Part shown: positions 28,641 through 48,400 of the stretch, piece by piece
Layout: every line of letters begins with the position of its first letter
Position numbering within the stretch: the first letter of the stretch is position 1
Origin: Eleginops maclovinus
Lineage: Eukaryota > Chordata > Actinopteri > Perciformes > Eleginopidae
Direction of reading: 5' to 3'
DNA length: 64,000 nucleotides
Assembly: GCF_036324505.1 (NCBI RefSeq)
Contig: NC_086370.1
Coordinates: 7,488,512-7,552,511 of the forward strand
Translations under genes and position numbers: made by a program
Notes under the pieces: model-generated
The model's input: the letters and a program-made list of their open reading frames with translations, nothing else
Databases searched by the model: none
What the model was told of the DNA's origin: nothing

Positions 28641-30999
28641 TGTAATTGTGATTGTAGCCAATACATCAAACAGCATGGTGCACAGCAAAGGATTTAAGTA
28701 TAACTTGACACCCACTAATCCTACTTCTCCCATTTCATTGATCATTGATAGCCTACTTTATTTTGCATTCAAAATAAAGGTCTAAATGTTCTACACTGAT
28801 GGGACTAATATCACTAATATTATAGACGTTTGTCCATAAAGCAGCTAAAGTTAAATATAGCCCACTGAATCAAATCCTTCTCACTTAGCCACTTCACGCA
28901 TGTGCTAGTCACGTACTTGTCTATAGGCCTGAAGCGCTACTTAAACTACAATTGTGAGGTATTTGTATGAGTAACGTTACTTTATATCTCTTAAGAGGGA
29001 GATATTTATTCTTATTCGCTACATTTATCAAGCAGCAGATCGTTTTAGATAAAGATAGAGAAAGCGTGTGCAGCCATGCTTGTTGCTATTTAAAGCTGTA
29101 TGTTACTTTCTCATCACCATGCTAACATGCTAATAGTGAAAACAGGTCATATTTACCATGCTCATCATCTTAGTTTAGCCTGTTAGCATGCTAGCTTGAG
29201 CTAATTAGAGTCCTAAAATCTGTAAACCCAGTTTTCTTTGAACTGGATGTTTGGTTAAACACCTAATATAAGACCTGTGGTTAACAGTAGTTTAAAAGAT
29301 TGTACATTGAAATACCTTACCTCTTGCTATTGCATTTAAGCTTCATAATAATAAAGGATTTTTGTCATTGAGCATATTTACTGCAATAATCCAAAATCCA
29401 AAAGAAAAAACGTGCATTTTTCTTTCCCTGCAGCACTTTCCTTCTGTGGCCACTTACTATATTATACATTAATGCATTAGTAAGAATAATCATTGTACCT
29501 GCATACCTCTAGTGGCTTCTTGTACGTTTGTACTCTATTAGGTACATTTTGAATGCAGGACTTTTTATATTGCCGTCTGGCTACTTTTACTTTTAATTCT
29601 ACTACCACAGGCAACAGAGACATGCTAGCCTGTCCCTAGAGTATTGCAATCCTTTTCCACCAGGGATTTTGTGACATCCCTGCCTACCAATTTACAATAA
29701 ACTTTCTAGTGGTTGTGCACCTAAAAAAGAATACAGTATTTATTTACTTCCAAATAGCTTTGTCAAAACTTCATGATGGCAGCAAGCTCCAAAAATGGGC
29801 CCTTCACTCCTGTCCGTGTCAGGTTCAAAAAGGAAATCATTAATATAGCATTAGAAGCTGGATGTGAACCCATAACTGCCCTTGGCTCCCATCAGCATAC
29901 ATACAGCACTGTTCTCCGCTGCTACACCTTCCCCGAGGTTCAAATGTCATCCTTCACTGTCATTACATTACTGCCCCCATTAACTATTGATTATCTTCCA
30001 CTTCAGCATTTCGAGCCCTCCTGTGGAAGTGGTCCGCATGGCTCGCTACCCATACTCCATGGATCAGGCAGAGTGCCCACCTCCTGGTTTTTACAGTAAA
30101 AGAGGGGGAAGTAAAAATCACAGGGGGTAGGGGTAAAGCAGCACAGACGTCACTGCCCTACCTGCCCATTAGCAGTATGCTTGAGCGGACAACTGGAGGT
30201 TAAGTTGTTCTTTTCCAGGACCCGTGAGAATTTACCACAACATGTGCTGAATATTTACTGTGAGGTTAGAACAAGTTTGCTTCTGTTTTAAAGAGAGTGC
30301 AGGTCGAAAAGTTTGTTTGGGCAGGAGCTTTGTGTTCTCTGCCATCCACAAACTGCCTCCATAATACCACAGACTAGTTGGTGCAGGATTGCCTTTGTAT
30401 AACTGCCAAAACCTGTAAATGTCTGTGTGTTGCAGACTGCTAATGGCCGCTGATACCACTCTTTCTATTGTTTTCTATATTTCTGTTTCACTGCTGTTTA
30501 ATGTTTTACATGTCCAGGCTGTAAATGCACAATTTCTTTTCAGAGAAATATATCAGAAAATGGAGAAAAATATCTGTTTGCTATGAGTCAAATTACTCCA
30601 GGCGTCTGGTTTTATACAGGTCAGACAGAAACACGGGAGAAATGTAACCTTTTCATGTCAGTTTGTTTACAAGTTCCCTTATATGTCAATCATTTGCAAC
30701 AACAAAATGTGAAAATTAGATAAATATCACACCATATCCAAATAGGTGTTCAAATGCGTTATTCACTGCATGCATACATAGTCTCAAACACAACGATGTT
30801 GTTTGAACAAAAAAGCATGCAAAATGCGTTTTAACTGTAATTTGTTGTATTGATTTATATATAATTAAAGCTCAGTTATACTTAAGAATAAACAATGCAT
30901 CATTTAACAGAGTAGATGTTTGTATTTAAGAGTGAATGATTAACAACAATGAAATATGATTAAAAGAAAGTAACCAATCTGTATTCATAAAAACTCCCA

Positions 31000-31005
31000 T
31001 TTATT
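31000..31005 (-). terminator. pcbp4: Probable pcbp4 poly(A) signal
   Basis: AATAAA on the minus strand about 920 bases past the stop codon. Another AATAAA at 31091-31086 would give a slightly shorter 3' end. Confidence 0.5.
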
Positions 31006-31926
31006 TCAAAGTAATTTCAACAAAAAATAATACAAATCTGCATTGTTCGAGGGTAGACCCACATCAGAAACACATGAATAAAACATTTATTACAATAATT
31101 GTTCTGAATCCATTTCAGACGCTGAAAATTTAAGCATTCCAGTCATTTAGGTTTGGAAAAAAACAGGAAACAGAACTAGCATACAGAAACAATGAATGAG
31201 TTATGCCAGTCCAGCTCTACAGGATTACTGTGTAGAGTGAAATCCACAAGAATCCAATGTGGCTTTAGGATAATCCCATCAGAACGGCAACAGCGCAATG
31301 CTACTACAGAACACCCAAGCCTGTTAGCACTGAGGAGAGCCTATAGTGAAGGAAAGGTTAAGTTGACAATCCATAAAACCATAACAAAATATTAAAAAAT
31401 ACTTAACAGACTGACCTCTACTGTACAAGACGAACATTTTAACAGCCTGCTGCCAACAAAGCACCACACTCATGATACTAGTTTGCATTAACTAATAAAA
31501 AAGTATTGTACACTAGTGACACAGATAAAAAACTAAGTCAATATTTGCATGTAAAATACCTCTCCTGGAGTGTTCATATAAAGCTCTGTAACATGAATCC
31601 ATTTGAAAAAAATAGCTTTTTCTAGGATACTAATATAAGCCTGAGTTACCAACATAATTCATTCTTATGCATGTCCAAAAGATAATACTGAGTTAATATG
31701 CACCTCTGCTGCAGTTTTAATTCATGAGGAAATGTTTGAATACCAACACCCTTTCAGTTCTTTTCTTAATATTCTTGCAATTAATGTGAAACAAATGCTA
31801 CACTGGCAAAACTTGCACACATTGGCGTAAGCTATTTTTAAGCCTCTATGGTCATTTAAAAATAATTTTTCATCATTTTTAATGTCTTACCAGTCAGCTA
31901 CACTGACTAGACTAATACAGCTGACA
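31006..31926 (-). other. pcbp4: Probable pcbp4 3' untranslated region
   Basis: AT-rich sequence between the pcbp4 TGA (31927-31929) and the distal AATAAA. No coding signal or known repeat is seen in it. Confidence 0.5.
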
Positions 31927-39105
<7,179 letters not shown>

Positions 39106-39584
39106 TCTCTGAGTTTGCCAAGCTTAAATGTAAGCTCTCTGCAATAAAAAGAAGAAACGTTTAACACAAATCCTGTGTATAACATTTACTCCAGTGTTCC
39201 AGGTGATTCAGTAAATGACCTGCTTAATAAAGAGGCAATCTACAACATTGGAGTTTTATTACCAAGTCAAACTGTGTGGAGAGTACTGATGAACTTTATG
39301 TTTTAATAAATGTCTTTCCTCCTCTGTCTGTTAAGTCATTGTGTTCATCATCACTGCTCAGGATAACTGCCCAGTTCTTCTTCTATTTACAGAATTACAG
39401 AAGAGAAATGTATCATTGCCTTTGCTCAACAAGGTTTTCCCTGGGAAAGAGTTACCAGACACAGCCAATGTGAGCTTTCATGAACTGTGAGTAAGCTGCA
39501 ACATCGTTGGTAAATCAGCCTGCAGCAGATAAAACAGGCTTCAATTTGACACTGTCATGGCTCATTATCCTTAACTATTTGTCA

Positions 39585-39720
39585 TGTCAAGTCAAAGTCC
39601 ACTTTATTGTCAAAGTTTCCACATGTGTTATACATACAGAAAAATTGAAATACCGTTTCTTGCACTCCCATAGTGCAAATATAAACAAGAACATATAACA
39701 TAAAAAGATAAGAGCGTAAC
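39585..39720. repeat. LINE-like 3' tail common in fish
   Basis: Contains TCAAGTCAAAGTCCACTTTA, then TATTGTCAAAGTTTCCACAT, CATACAGAAAAATTGAAATA and CATAGTGCAAATATAAACAA. This string order is recalled from the 3' end of a widespread teleost non-LTR retrotransposon. It is 5'-truncated, with no coding part. Confidence 0.6.
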
Positions 39721-40304
39721 ATTTGGAGTGTAAAGTAGCCAGAAAGATACCACAAAGTTGGAACAGTTATTTGAAAGCAGCTAAAAAGCTGAAATTGATC
39801 AAGGGCTGATGTTCTCTGAAGAGTTGAGCATCGTTGTTGTCATCTGAGTATGTTGTTGTGAGCGGTTGAAGATAATCCCATCAGGTGCAATCTTCACATG
39901 GGACTGTTTCTTTAGTTCCGGCTAAACACCAGTTGTGAGAGTTTCTTGGATAAGATAAGATACAAAGGAAGCCACTTGTGATGTGGAGGCCTGAGGAGCA
40001 GGAGATGTGAGTGTGACTGTCTCTTAATATCACACCACACAGTGTCAGCTCTGTTGTAGCCGCGTATCCAATTTGTTGTATTTGCAGAACAAATAAAGAT
40101 TGTCTCGATGCAGTGTAGGAAGGGCAGCTTATTGCACAACAACAGACAGTGAGAAGACTTCAAGTCTAAGAAGTGCAAATGTCACCTTGTTTATTACACC
40201 ATCGTGGTTCTGAGAAATGCTTTAACCAGATTTATTTTGACACCAGGGTTTATAAGCCGAGGTTTGAGAGACATTGTACACAATTTAATTTAAAAACGGG
40301 ACTT

Positions 40305-40725
40305 TCTTTCTTAGAAAAAGGGGTGGGAACAAGGCAGCATGTTTTTGGTGAGTAAGCATGAGTTGACACAGTAGCTATTTTAGAAGATATGGCTCCCATG
40401 TCTGTATGCTAGAACTGTAGCTGGCAAACAGTTGGCTTAGCTTAGCTTAGCATAGAGACTGTAGACAGGGGGTAACAGCTTTCTTGATTCTGTGAAACTA
40501 TAACAAAAATACCTACAAGAACATCAAAAGATGATTAACATGTTATTTTTTTCTCACACGTAATCCCTGTGAAGATTAAATAAACCCAATATAATGTGTT
40601 AACAAATTACCTTAAGAGGTGCTGGATTTTGTTATATTTAAAGCCAGGCTTGCTTTATCCCTGGCCTGCATCCAGCCTTTATGCTAAGCTAAGCTAAACG
40701 GCTAATGGCTGTAGCTTCATATTTA
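40305..40725. mobile_element. Palindromic fish repeat (GCTTAGC type), fuller copy
   Basis: Internal inverted repeats GGCTTAGCTTAGCTTAGCAT (from 40434) and ATGCTAAGCTAAGCTAAACG (from 40681) are near-perfect reverse complements. The outer parts (CATGTCTGTATGCTAGAACT at left, GGCTGTAGCTTCATATTTAA at right) match the diverged copy at 32985-33625. It is non-coding. Confidence 0.7.
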
Positions 40726-43700
40726 AAAGACAGATGTGAAACTGGTATCAATCTTCTCATCCAACTCTCTTCTATAATGAGTGCTTCCCCAAAACAGTGT
40801 TTATTTTTTATTTTGATGTTATTTGTATTTACTTGCACATTTTGCAACATTCTCTTGCACTATTTTATTTTTATTTTGTTATTTCTATCACTATTTGTTT
40901 TGGTTTTATTTGCTTTATGTTCTATATATATTATGTTGCATTGTTGACGGGGCATGGGACTTTTTCAATGCCACATCTACACTGTAGCTACTGTGCATAT
41001 GACAATAAAGCCTATGAATCTTGAGATACAGATATCTCTGTTGCCATTTCACTTTGCAATAAGTCAAATCAGTCAATAGGAAATAAATCACACATCATTT
41101 TTCAGAGGCAGAAACATGTTTATAATAAGATATTGTTCTAGCAGCTTCTAGTATTTATAATACCTTACTGAGCTCAAGGACTTACAAGTGGAGGTTGTCA
41201 TCAAGACACACACTTATTTTTCTCTCTCTGTATCCTTACAAAGTTACAGTGAATACATCAAATAAACAGCACACATCTCTGTCTAATCCTATAGGCTGGG
41301 ATTTGTTTAGTTAATGCTAAGACCCTTTTGACCCATTTCTGTCACCCCTAGCACGTCAGCGCCCACTCAAGACTTCCCAACAATACACTGGTGAACAACA
41401 GCACCCTCAGAGTACACATGATAAAACAGATAATCTACAGGAATCATCCTGGAGCACTGACAAGCCGAAATGTGCTTCAGACAATGAAAAAAAAAAAACA
41501 GGGCATTAATCCTTGAGGGAAATGGAGAACAATGTGTAAGTAGATTATTTGAGAGTTTTTATAAGAAAATGTATTCAAAATGTGAGGCTAAAACAAAGAC
41601 ATGTTTCACATTCTGAAAATTGTAATGAAAAGATTATTGTATTTTAAAAGCTTATTACATACAATAGATCTCAAATTTAGGGAGAAAAGCCCTTTAATAG
41701 AGAACATTGATATAATGTTTGAAACATTTGGAAACAATGTGTGTTCAATTATTTGTCTTTATCAAAAGAAAAGATTTTTAAAATCACTTGTTAAGTATTT
41801 ACAATAAATATCTATTTATAACCATCACATATCAGTCTATAAACATTGGGCCATGCAGCATGGCAATCGTCCCTCAACAAAAAGGTTTCACTATCAGAGA
41901 TTCATGTCTGCATTAATGTGAAAATGCATTGTAGCCCAAACTATCTCTGAAGTTAAGAGGGCAACAAAGTGCTTTTACAACACAGCAGAGTGGAAAACAA
42001 CCAGCACAAATTAACTAATGGGAGTCAGGAGGGGTGCATTAAAATGAAGACAGGCACTTCCTTTAGTTATACAGAACCAAAAAAGACAGCTAAATAAAAA
42101 GTTAAACTTTGTGTCTCGCAGTAGAATCTGAGCTGTGAGGAGTCTGACCCTGGCAGTTGTGGATCAGCATGAGGCCTGTAATGAAAAAAGAAGTTCAAAG
42201 TACTGACCTTTTATACAAATATTTGCTCCTCTTCTGTATTTCTGGAATCTCCTAAATGAACAACCTTTGAGTTTGTAGTCCCTGTTCAATGTTGGTCCCC
42301 CTTTGTTTTCAGTTATCCACAGACTGGACAGATGGTTCCCTCTGCCCTCAGACCGGCTGGAGCGGAGGCTGGCTTTGCTATTAGTCCCTCAGCTTAGCCC
42401 AAGATAAGCCCCTACGCAGGGCAAGTGAACCCGCATCTCTTGCCTAATTCTCCCTGTCACAGGCACCAAAGAGGCGTTCCTCCGCACGGAGATCCACAAG
42501 CTGTGAGGCCTGAGGGCAGGGCAAAGAGGTTCTTCGGCTGGACACTATCCAGCACAGATAGGGCAGGCTACAGTTACAGCTCACACAACAAAAAACTGGA
42601 GAGGTCTAGCCTTTTACAGGCATCAAAAACCCACATGGAGACACTGAAGAGAAGCTTTGTTAACCGATGTTGCTCTGAGACTAACAACTCTGCATGACTG
42701 CTGTGTTCTTCATTAGATTTTCAGAGAGCTTCCCGCCTGCAAACGGTCGGATTTTCTCTAAAAATAAATCTCCCTGTATGAAATCGGTGCTTTGTACAAG
42801 GACCCCAACTAATTGAGGACTGGGAAGGACAATGTGGCGTTTGAGGTATTTAGTGATGTTAAGCACAATGTCTTCATGGGGTGCTTCTCCCCCCTCACTG
42901 CCTCTGCCCTCCCCCACACCAAGCCCTTCTGCCCTTGTAATGAGGCCATACTGGATACAATACAACCCTTCTGCAAAGAAAAAATGTATTCAGCTGAGCT
43001 TCAAAATTGTGAAGGAAATGAATCAGTGAAGCATAAGTGGCAGATTTAATTACTACTCACTGCGTTGCACGGGGACAATGATGACTGCTGTGAGCCTCAT
43101 GGCCGTCTATCAGACATCTAGCCAGGCACATTTGCTTCTCAACTGGGATTTCAATACAATTTCAACATTTTATTCCTGTTAGTAAAAGGATTGAATGTCC
43201 TTATAAGAACACAAAGATCAAGATAATTTTATAGCAAAATGTGCTACTCTTTTCTTTTAAAGGGACTTTTGGGGAATTTGGGGTTAAGTAAAGGTCAATC
43301 AAAGTCCACGAAAAGTATGATAAAATGTGAACAACCATATCACTTTTTTATTTCAAACTACAAACATTATCATCGCAACATCAAAGCTGTGAAAGCTGTC
43401 AAGTGCATGTTGTCTGACAAAGTATGTGACAGTTATTGCTATCCTCTCAGAGACCATGAGATGATCAGGCATTTCATGCCAATTACTTGTGACTAATGTC
43501 CTCCTCCCTCATGTACCTTTGCGTGGCAATGAGATTAAAGAGTCTGGGATTATATGTAATGGGATTACTGTGAAGTGATTTCTGAGACTTGTTTGTGGTG
43601 TAATCAGTTACAATTACTGAAAGCAGGGGAGAAAAGTTATGAAACATAAACTATGAAAAGTGAGTTATAGCTGAAATAATTGTAGCTAACTGAAACATTC

Positions 43701-44459
43701 ATATCAAATACATGGATTATCATTAGCTTTAATAACACTCTGCACGTCTAATAACCTGACATTAAGTTATCATTACACTGAAATAATATATACCTTTAAC
43801 TAGGTGGTTGCTTCATGTGCATCCTCCTGTAATGCCCATGAGGATAGGAGTTGGGAGTTTCAGCTGAAATGGCATTACAAAGACTTACTGGTGAAAACCA
43901 AGTACAAAAAATCAATACAATTTAAAAGATTAATCAAATCAAATGAGTGTGAACACTAGAATAATAATAATATGTTTCTTTAAAATGAGAGTATTTGACT
44001 TTTTATTTAGCTTTTATTGGGTTTAGGTTAAAGATGAGGTTTATATAATGAAGATCAATAAAAGTTCACCATGAAAAAATTAGGGGGAAGGGCTACCTTG
44101 AAAACACGGATAAAAGATCAATATAATACTTACAGGGTTCTTTCTTGATCAGTTGAACTAAATATAAACTTTCTGGGCTGGTGGAATAACATGCCCACTT
44201 AAAATCAGATACATTACCATTTATTAAATTACAGTATTGTTTTTATGTGGTTTGGGGGATTAAATAAGGACGCAGCCATTGTTTATACCTTACTTCATGG
44301 TTGAAATCCTGCAGTATACTTTCCTGCATGTGTATGTAAGATATTAGATATGAGAAAAAAAAGAAGATAATTATTATTTTCTAGTATTACAAAATTACTT
44401 TGAAAACTTACTGTAAAATAAAGCATAGCAGGGCTATTTTTATACAACTTAAAACCATA

Positions 44460-44470
<11 letters not shown>

Positions 44471-44492
<22 letters not shown>
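44471..44492. repeat. (AT)11 microsatellite
   Basis: Eleven AT units preceded by an A run. Confidence 0.95.
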
Positions 44493-44584
44493 CAGCATAT
44501 TTCAGGGTGTAGGCCTTTTTGTTTGCTTTTCTATGTATCTTGCCTATATATTTGTTTCTTTTCTACACCTGTTTTGATATATAT

Positions 44585-44823
44585 TGTGGTGACACATTGA
44601 GGGACACAATTCACCGTTGTGTTGTTGTGGGTGGGGAACATGTTAAGAGTGTTTCCCAACGGACCCGTTAGTGGGTGGGACCTAGGAGTTCCGGTCATCC
44701 TGCCATTCATCTTTGCTGCTTCGTAGTTGGCTGTTAAGTTCTGTTCGTGTGTGTAAATGGATAATAAAGTGTGGTGTTCTATATTAAACACACCGCCTCC
44801 GACTCCCATTCATCGGCTCTACA
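44585..44823 (+). mobile_element. Solo LTR of a Ty3/Gypsy-type retrotransposon
   Basis: 239 bp starting TGTGGTGACACA and ending GGCTCTACA (TG...CA), flanked on both sides by the same 4 bases, ATAT (44581-44584 and 44824-44827). An AATAAA (44763-44768) lies about 55 bases before the end, as expected for an LTR poly(A) signal. No internal region, primer-binding site or second LTR is seen nearby, so it is a solo LTR left by recombination. The superfamily is inferred from target-site size and length. Confidence 0.72.
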
Positions 44824-45442
44824 ATATGTATTTAATGTATACAAAATGCTATATTCTCTTCTATTTTAAATATACATATTGTACAAACAAACAACCCTAA
44901 TACAAATAGTTATAGTGGTAAAATGTGTTATGTTATATGTGTAAACAAAATGGACTGTATGTCCATTTTTATAACATATGAATAACGTTCATTATTTAAC
45001 ATACATTGTAATTAAGTTTAATAATCACTTTCTTTCATATTTCCCTTCACTGATGTTCTGTTAAGTTAGCTGCTGTTTGCATTGCACTCCCTAAGCTATG
45101 TCCGAAAATGCTACAAGAATATAGCTAAAAGTTGAAGGGGGAGGAGAGTAAAACAATCCTGATAGTCACATGATAGCAACAAGTTGTTACGAAGTCTTAT
45201 CAACTGTTTTGACCTACACAAAAAGTCAACAGTTTACTTAATGTGACTTCCCTACCAGAAAATAACGTTAGCCTCGAGACGGTATGCATGAGGAATCAAG
45301 GGAGGCGGACTATGAAGCTCAGCTGCAGTTCACCGGACTTTGAAACATGTCAATGGGTATAAAACAGTAGTGTGTGTCGAAACGCCTGAAACCACAACAG
45401 ACCCGCAGTCTGCTCTGTAGCTCTCGAGTCGAAAAGCGGGCC

Positions 45443-48400
45443 ATGGATTTCCCAAAACTTTGCACTTTTAACACTTTTAAGCAGTGGTGGAGTCACTACG
45501 GTTATGAGGAAAACTTACAAGACGCGATTGAGCTGGAGTTCACACGCACTAAAGGTAATGGCTGTTCACAAACCGAGGTGACAGGCTACTCGTCTCTGTA
45601 TTTACATGGCTGCTGTACTGCTGTACTCAAACAGGGATAACATATCTGGATCATGCAGCAACTACACTGTACCCAGAGTCTCTGGTCAGGGACTACGTCC
45701 AGGACATTTCAAGGAATGTGTACGGTGAGAGAAGTCCCATTAAAAAATAAAAAAAAGTTTAAAATATTTTTGCTAAAAAACTAAAAACATCTATTTGTAA
45801 ATGTCCAAATAGGAAACCCCCACAGCCATCACCCCAGCAGCAGATTGACACATGACACAGTGGAGAGAGTCAGATACAGGTACAATCTTTTAATGTACAA
45901 TGTTTTTTTATATCAGGGCCCCTTTGAAAAGCTTTTCTGGATGATATAGGTACAAACACATGTTTTGTTTTTGTACAGGATATTGGAGCATTTTAACACC
46001 ACCCCTGAGGAGTACTCTGTGATTTTCACTTCTGGATGTACAGCCGCACTTAAATTAGTTGCTGAGAGCTTTCCCTGGAGTCCGCAGTCTGAGAGCGAAG
46101 CTAGGAGTCTCTTCTGCTATTTTACTGACAGCCACACCTCTGTAGTAGGCATGAGAGGACTGGCTTCTGCCCAGGGAGCAGTTGCCCTGCCTGTCTCCCC
46201 TCAGGAAGTGGAAAACAGGGCAAAAGATGAGGCTCGAGGTAAAGATGTTATTTGCCAGACGGCACATCTTTTCTGCTACCCAGCTCAGAGCAACTTCTCT
46301 GGGAGGAAGTATCCCCTAAGCCATGTGAGAGGCATCCAGACGAAACGCCTTTACCCAGCATGTGACCACCATGGACGCTGGTTTGTGCTTCTCGATGCTG
46401 CCTCTCATGTCAGCTGCTCCCCTCTAGATCTACAGGAGTGCCCTGCTGATTTTATTCCCGTCTCCTTCTATAAGATGTTTGGCTTCCCCACAGGTCTGGG
46501 GGCCCTTATTGTCCGCAACAACGCAGCAGGCATACTAAAAAAGACTTATTTTGGAGGAGGCACAGCAGCAGCTTACCTTTCTGGGGAAGATTATTATGTG
46601 CCGGCTGCAAACATTTCTGACAGGTAAAGTACTGTACAACCCTGCTAAATCCTAGATATCCTTTGAAAGCTGCTGCAACCTTGTTTTAAAATGCACTGTT
46701 TACTTTCTCCATGATAAAGATTTGAAGATGGGACCGTCTCTTTCTTGGACATTATTGCTATCAATCATGGATTTGAAGCTCTTTACAGAATTACAGGTGC
46801 AGTATGGAAAAACATTAAAATATTTGAACAGTAGAATTATAATACATAAAGCAATTTATTCATGATCGGCTTAAGGTTAACATCAAGTATCCCTGTGTTC
46901 ATCCCTTTTTGGCTCCAGGAGGCATGCACAACATCCAACAGCACACATTTGGCTTGGCACGCTACACTTACATGCTGCTCTCAAGTGTTTGCCATGGCAA
47001 CGGGCGACCAGTGGCTCAGATATACGCCGAAGGCCAGTTTGAGAATCCAAGCACACAAGGCGCAATCCTAAACTTCAACCTCAAGGATTCTCATGGACAG
47101 ATAATTGGGTATTCTCAGGTGCATTCAACAAATAGGATTTCGTTCTATTTCACAACAGTTCAATTAATGCATATTTATGCGTAGGCAGCGCTGCTGAATA
47201 TTAACACAATTGTTCCATTGCCCTCAGGTAGACAGAATGGCCAGTCTGTACAATATCCATGTGCGAACAGGTTGCTTCTGCAACACCGGGGCCTGTCAGT
47301 CCTTGCTCGGGATTAGCAATGAGCAGATAAGGAGAAACCTGCAGGTGAGAGTCAAGCAAAAAGAAAAATGTCAAAGTGTGTGGAGGTAGAATAAAACATT
47401 GTCTTTTCTCTCCTCAAGGCAGGCCACGTCTGTGGAGACAACATCGACCTAGTGGGGGGCCAGCCGACCGGATCTGTACGCGTGTCCTTTGGCTACATGT
47501 CGACATTTGAAGACTGTCAAAAGTTCCTGAACTTTGTCGTTGAGTGCTTTGTAGAAAAACCAGTCACTGTGGATCAAGTGAGACTAGAGAAGCTAAAAAC
47601 GGCAACATCAGCATCCCAGGGCGTGAATGAAGTTCTTCCAATCAAAATCACTAATGGAGAAATATGTAAAGTAGATGAGAAGGAGAAGACTACAGAATCA
47701 CTGAGGGGATTTGGACATCGAAACTCAAACAGCCACGGGGGGGCTTATACTCTTACCAACATCTACATTTATCCTATTAAATCATGTGGGGCCTTTGAGG
47801 TAGGAACCAAACATTTATGTCTTTCTTAAATATGTGTCTGTCCCCTTATTTCCTTTTTCCTCCTGTCTCTTTGCTTAGATTTGACTCTGTGCTGTTTCTT
47901 CATGCAGGTCCATGACTGGCCTGTAGGACCGCTGGGTTTACGCTATGACAGAGGCTGGATGGTGGTGAATGGAAACGGCGTGTGTCTGAGCCAGAAGAGG
48001 GAACAGCGTTTATGCCTCCTTCGCCCACAAGTCCACCTGCCCTCAAACAAACTGCTCCTGCAGGCATCAGGTCAAGCAGTGTGACTGCAGTTTGCTAAAA
48101 ATAAACACCACTTTTGGACCTAGGAAGTGTCAATCATTCGGATTTCCTGTGATAAATTCCCTTTGTTAATGTATTAATGCTTTTTTTTTTCAAATGCCCA
48201 GCAGGGATGGATACCATTTCAGTTCCCTTGGAGAACAACACTCAAACGCATGCAAGCTACCGGGTGTGTCAGAGTAAAGTCTGTCGTGACAGGTGAGCTG
48301 GCAGTGTTAAAACATGTGAAAGCAGCTGCTGCAGGAAATACTGTGACACATATCACTCGTATTTTTCACTCATCAGTGCATTCTTGCACAACATTGTTCT

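Larger units (their letters stand above)
39139..45442. other. Spacer between the divergent genes pcbp4 and mocos
   Basis: It must hold the pcbp4 untranslated first exon and promoter and, near the right end, the mocos promoter; neither is sharply marked. It contains a LINE-like tail (39585-39720), a palindromic repeat (40305-40725), a TA tract and a solo LTR (44585-44823). A GC-richer patch at 42300-42560 is a possible pcbp4 leader exon or regulatory block but shows no decisive splice pair. Confidence 0.6.

Noticed and set aside
29773..30099. A 108-codon plus-strand open frame upstream of pcbp4
   Set aside because: No recognisable family, no flanking exon signals that could be supported, and composition like the surrounding spacer.
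31192..31395. A plus-strand open frame over the pcbp4 3' untranslated region
   Set aside because: It is antisense to a transcript end and has no protein features.
42425..42697. A GC-richer open frame in the pcbp4-mocos spacer with a CTGTCACAG acceptor-like site
   Set aside because: The short peptide after the acceptor-like site matches no family I know and no upstream exon pairs with it; kept only as a possible leader or regulatory block.
44531..44809. A 92-codon minus-strand open frame
   Set aside because: It runs antisense through the solo LTR and has no retroelement protein motif.
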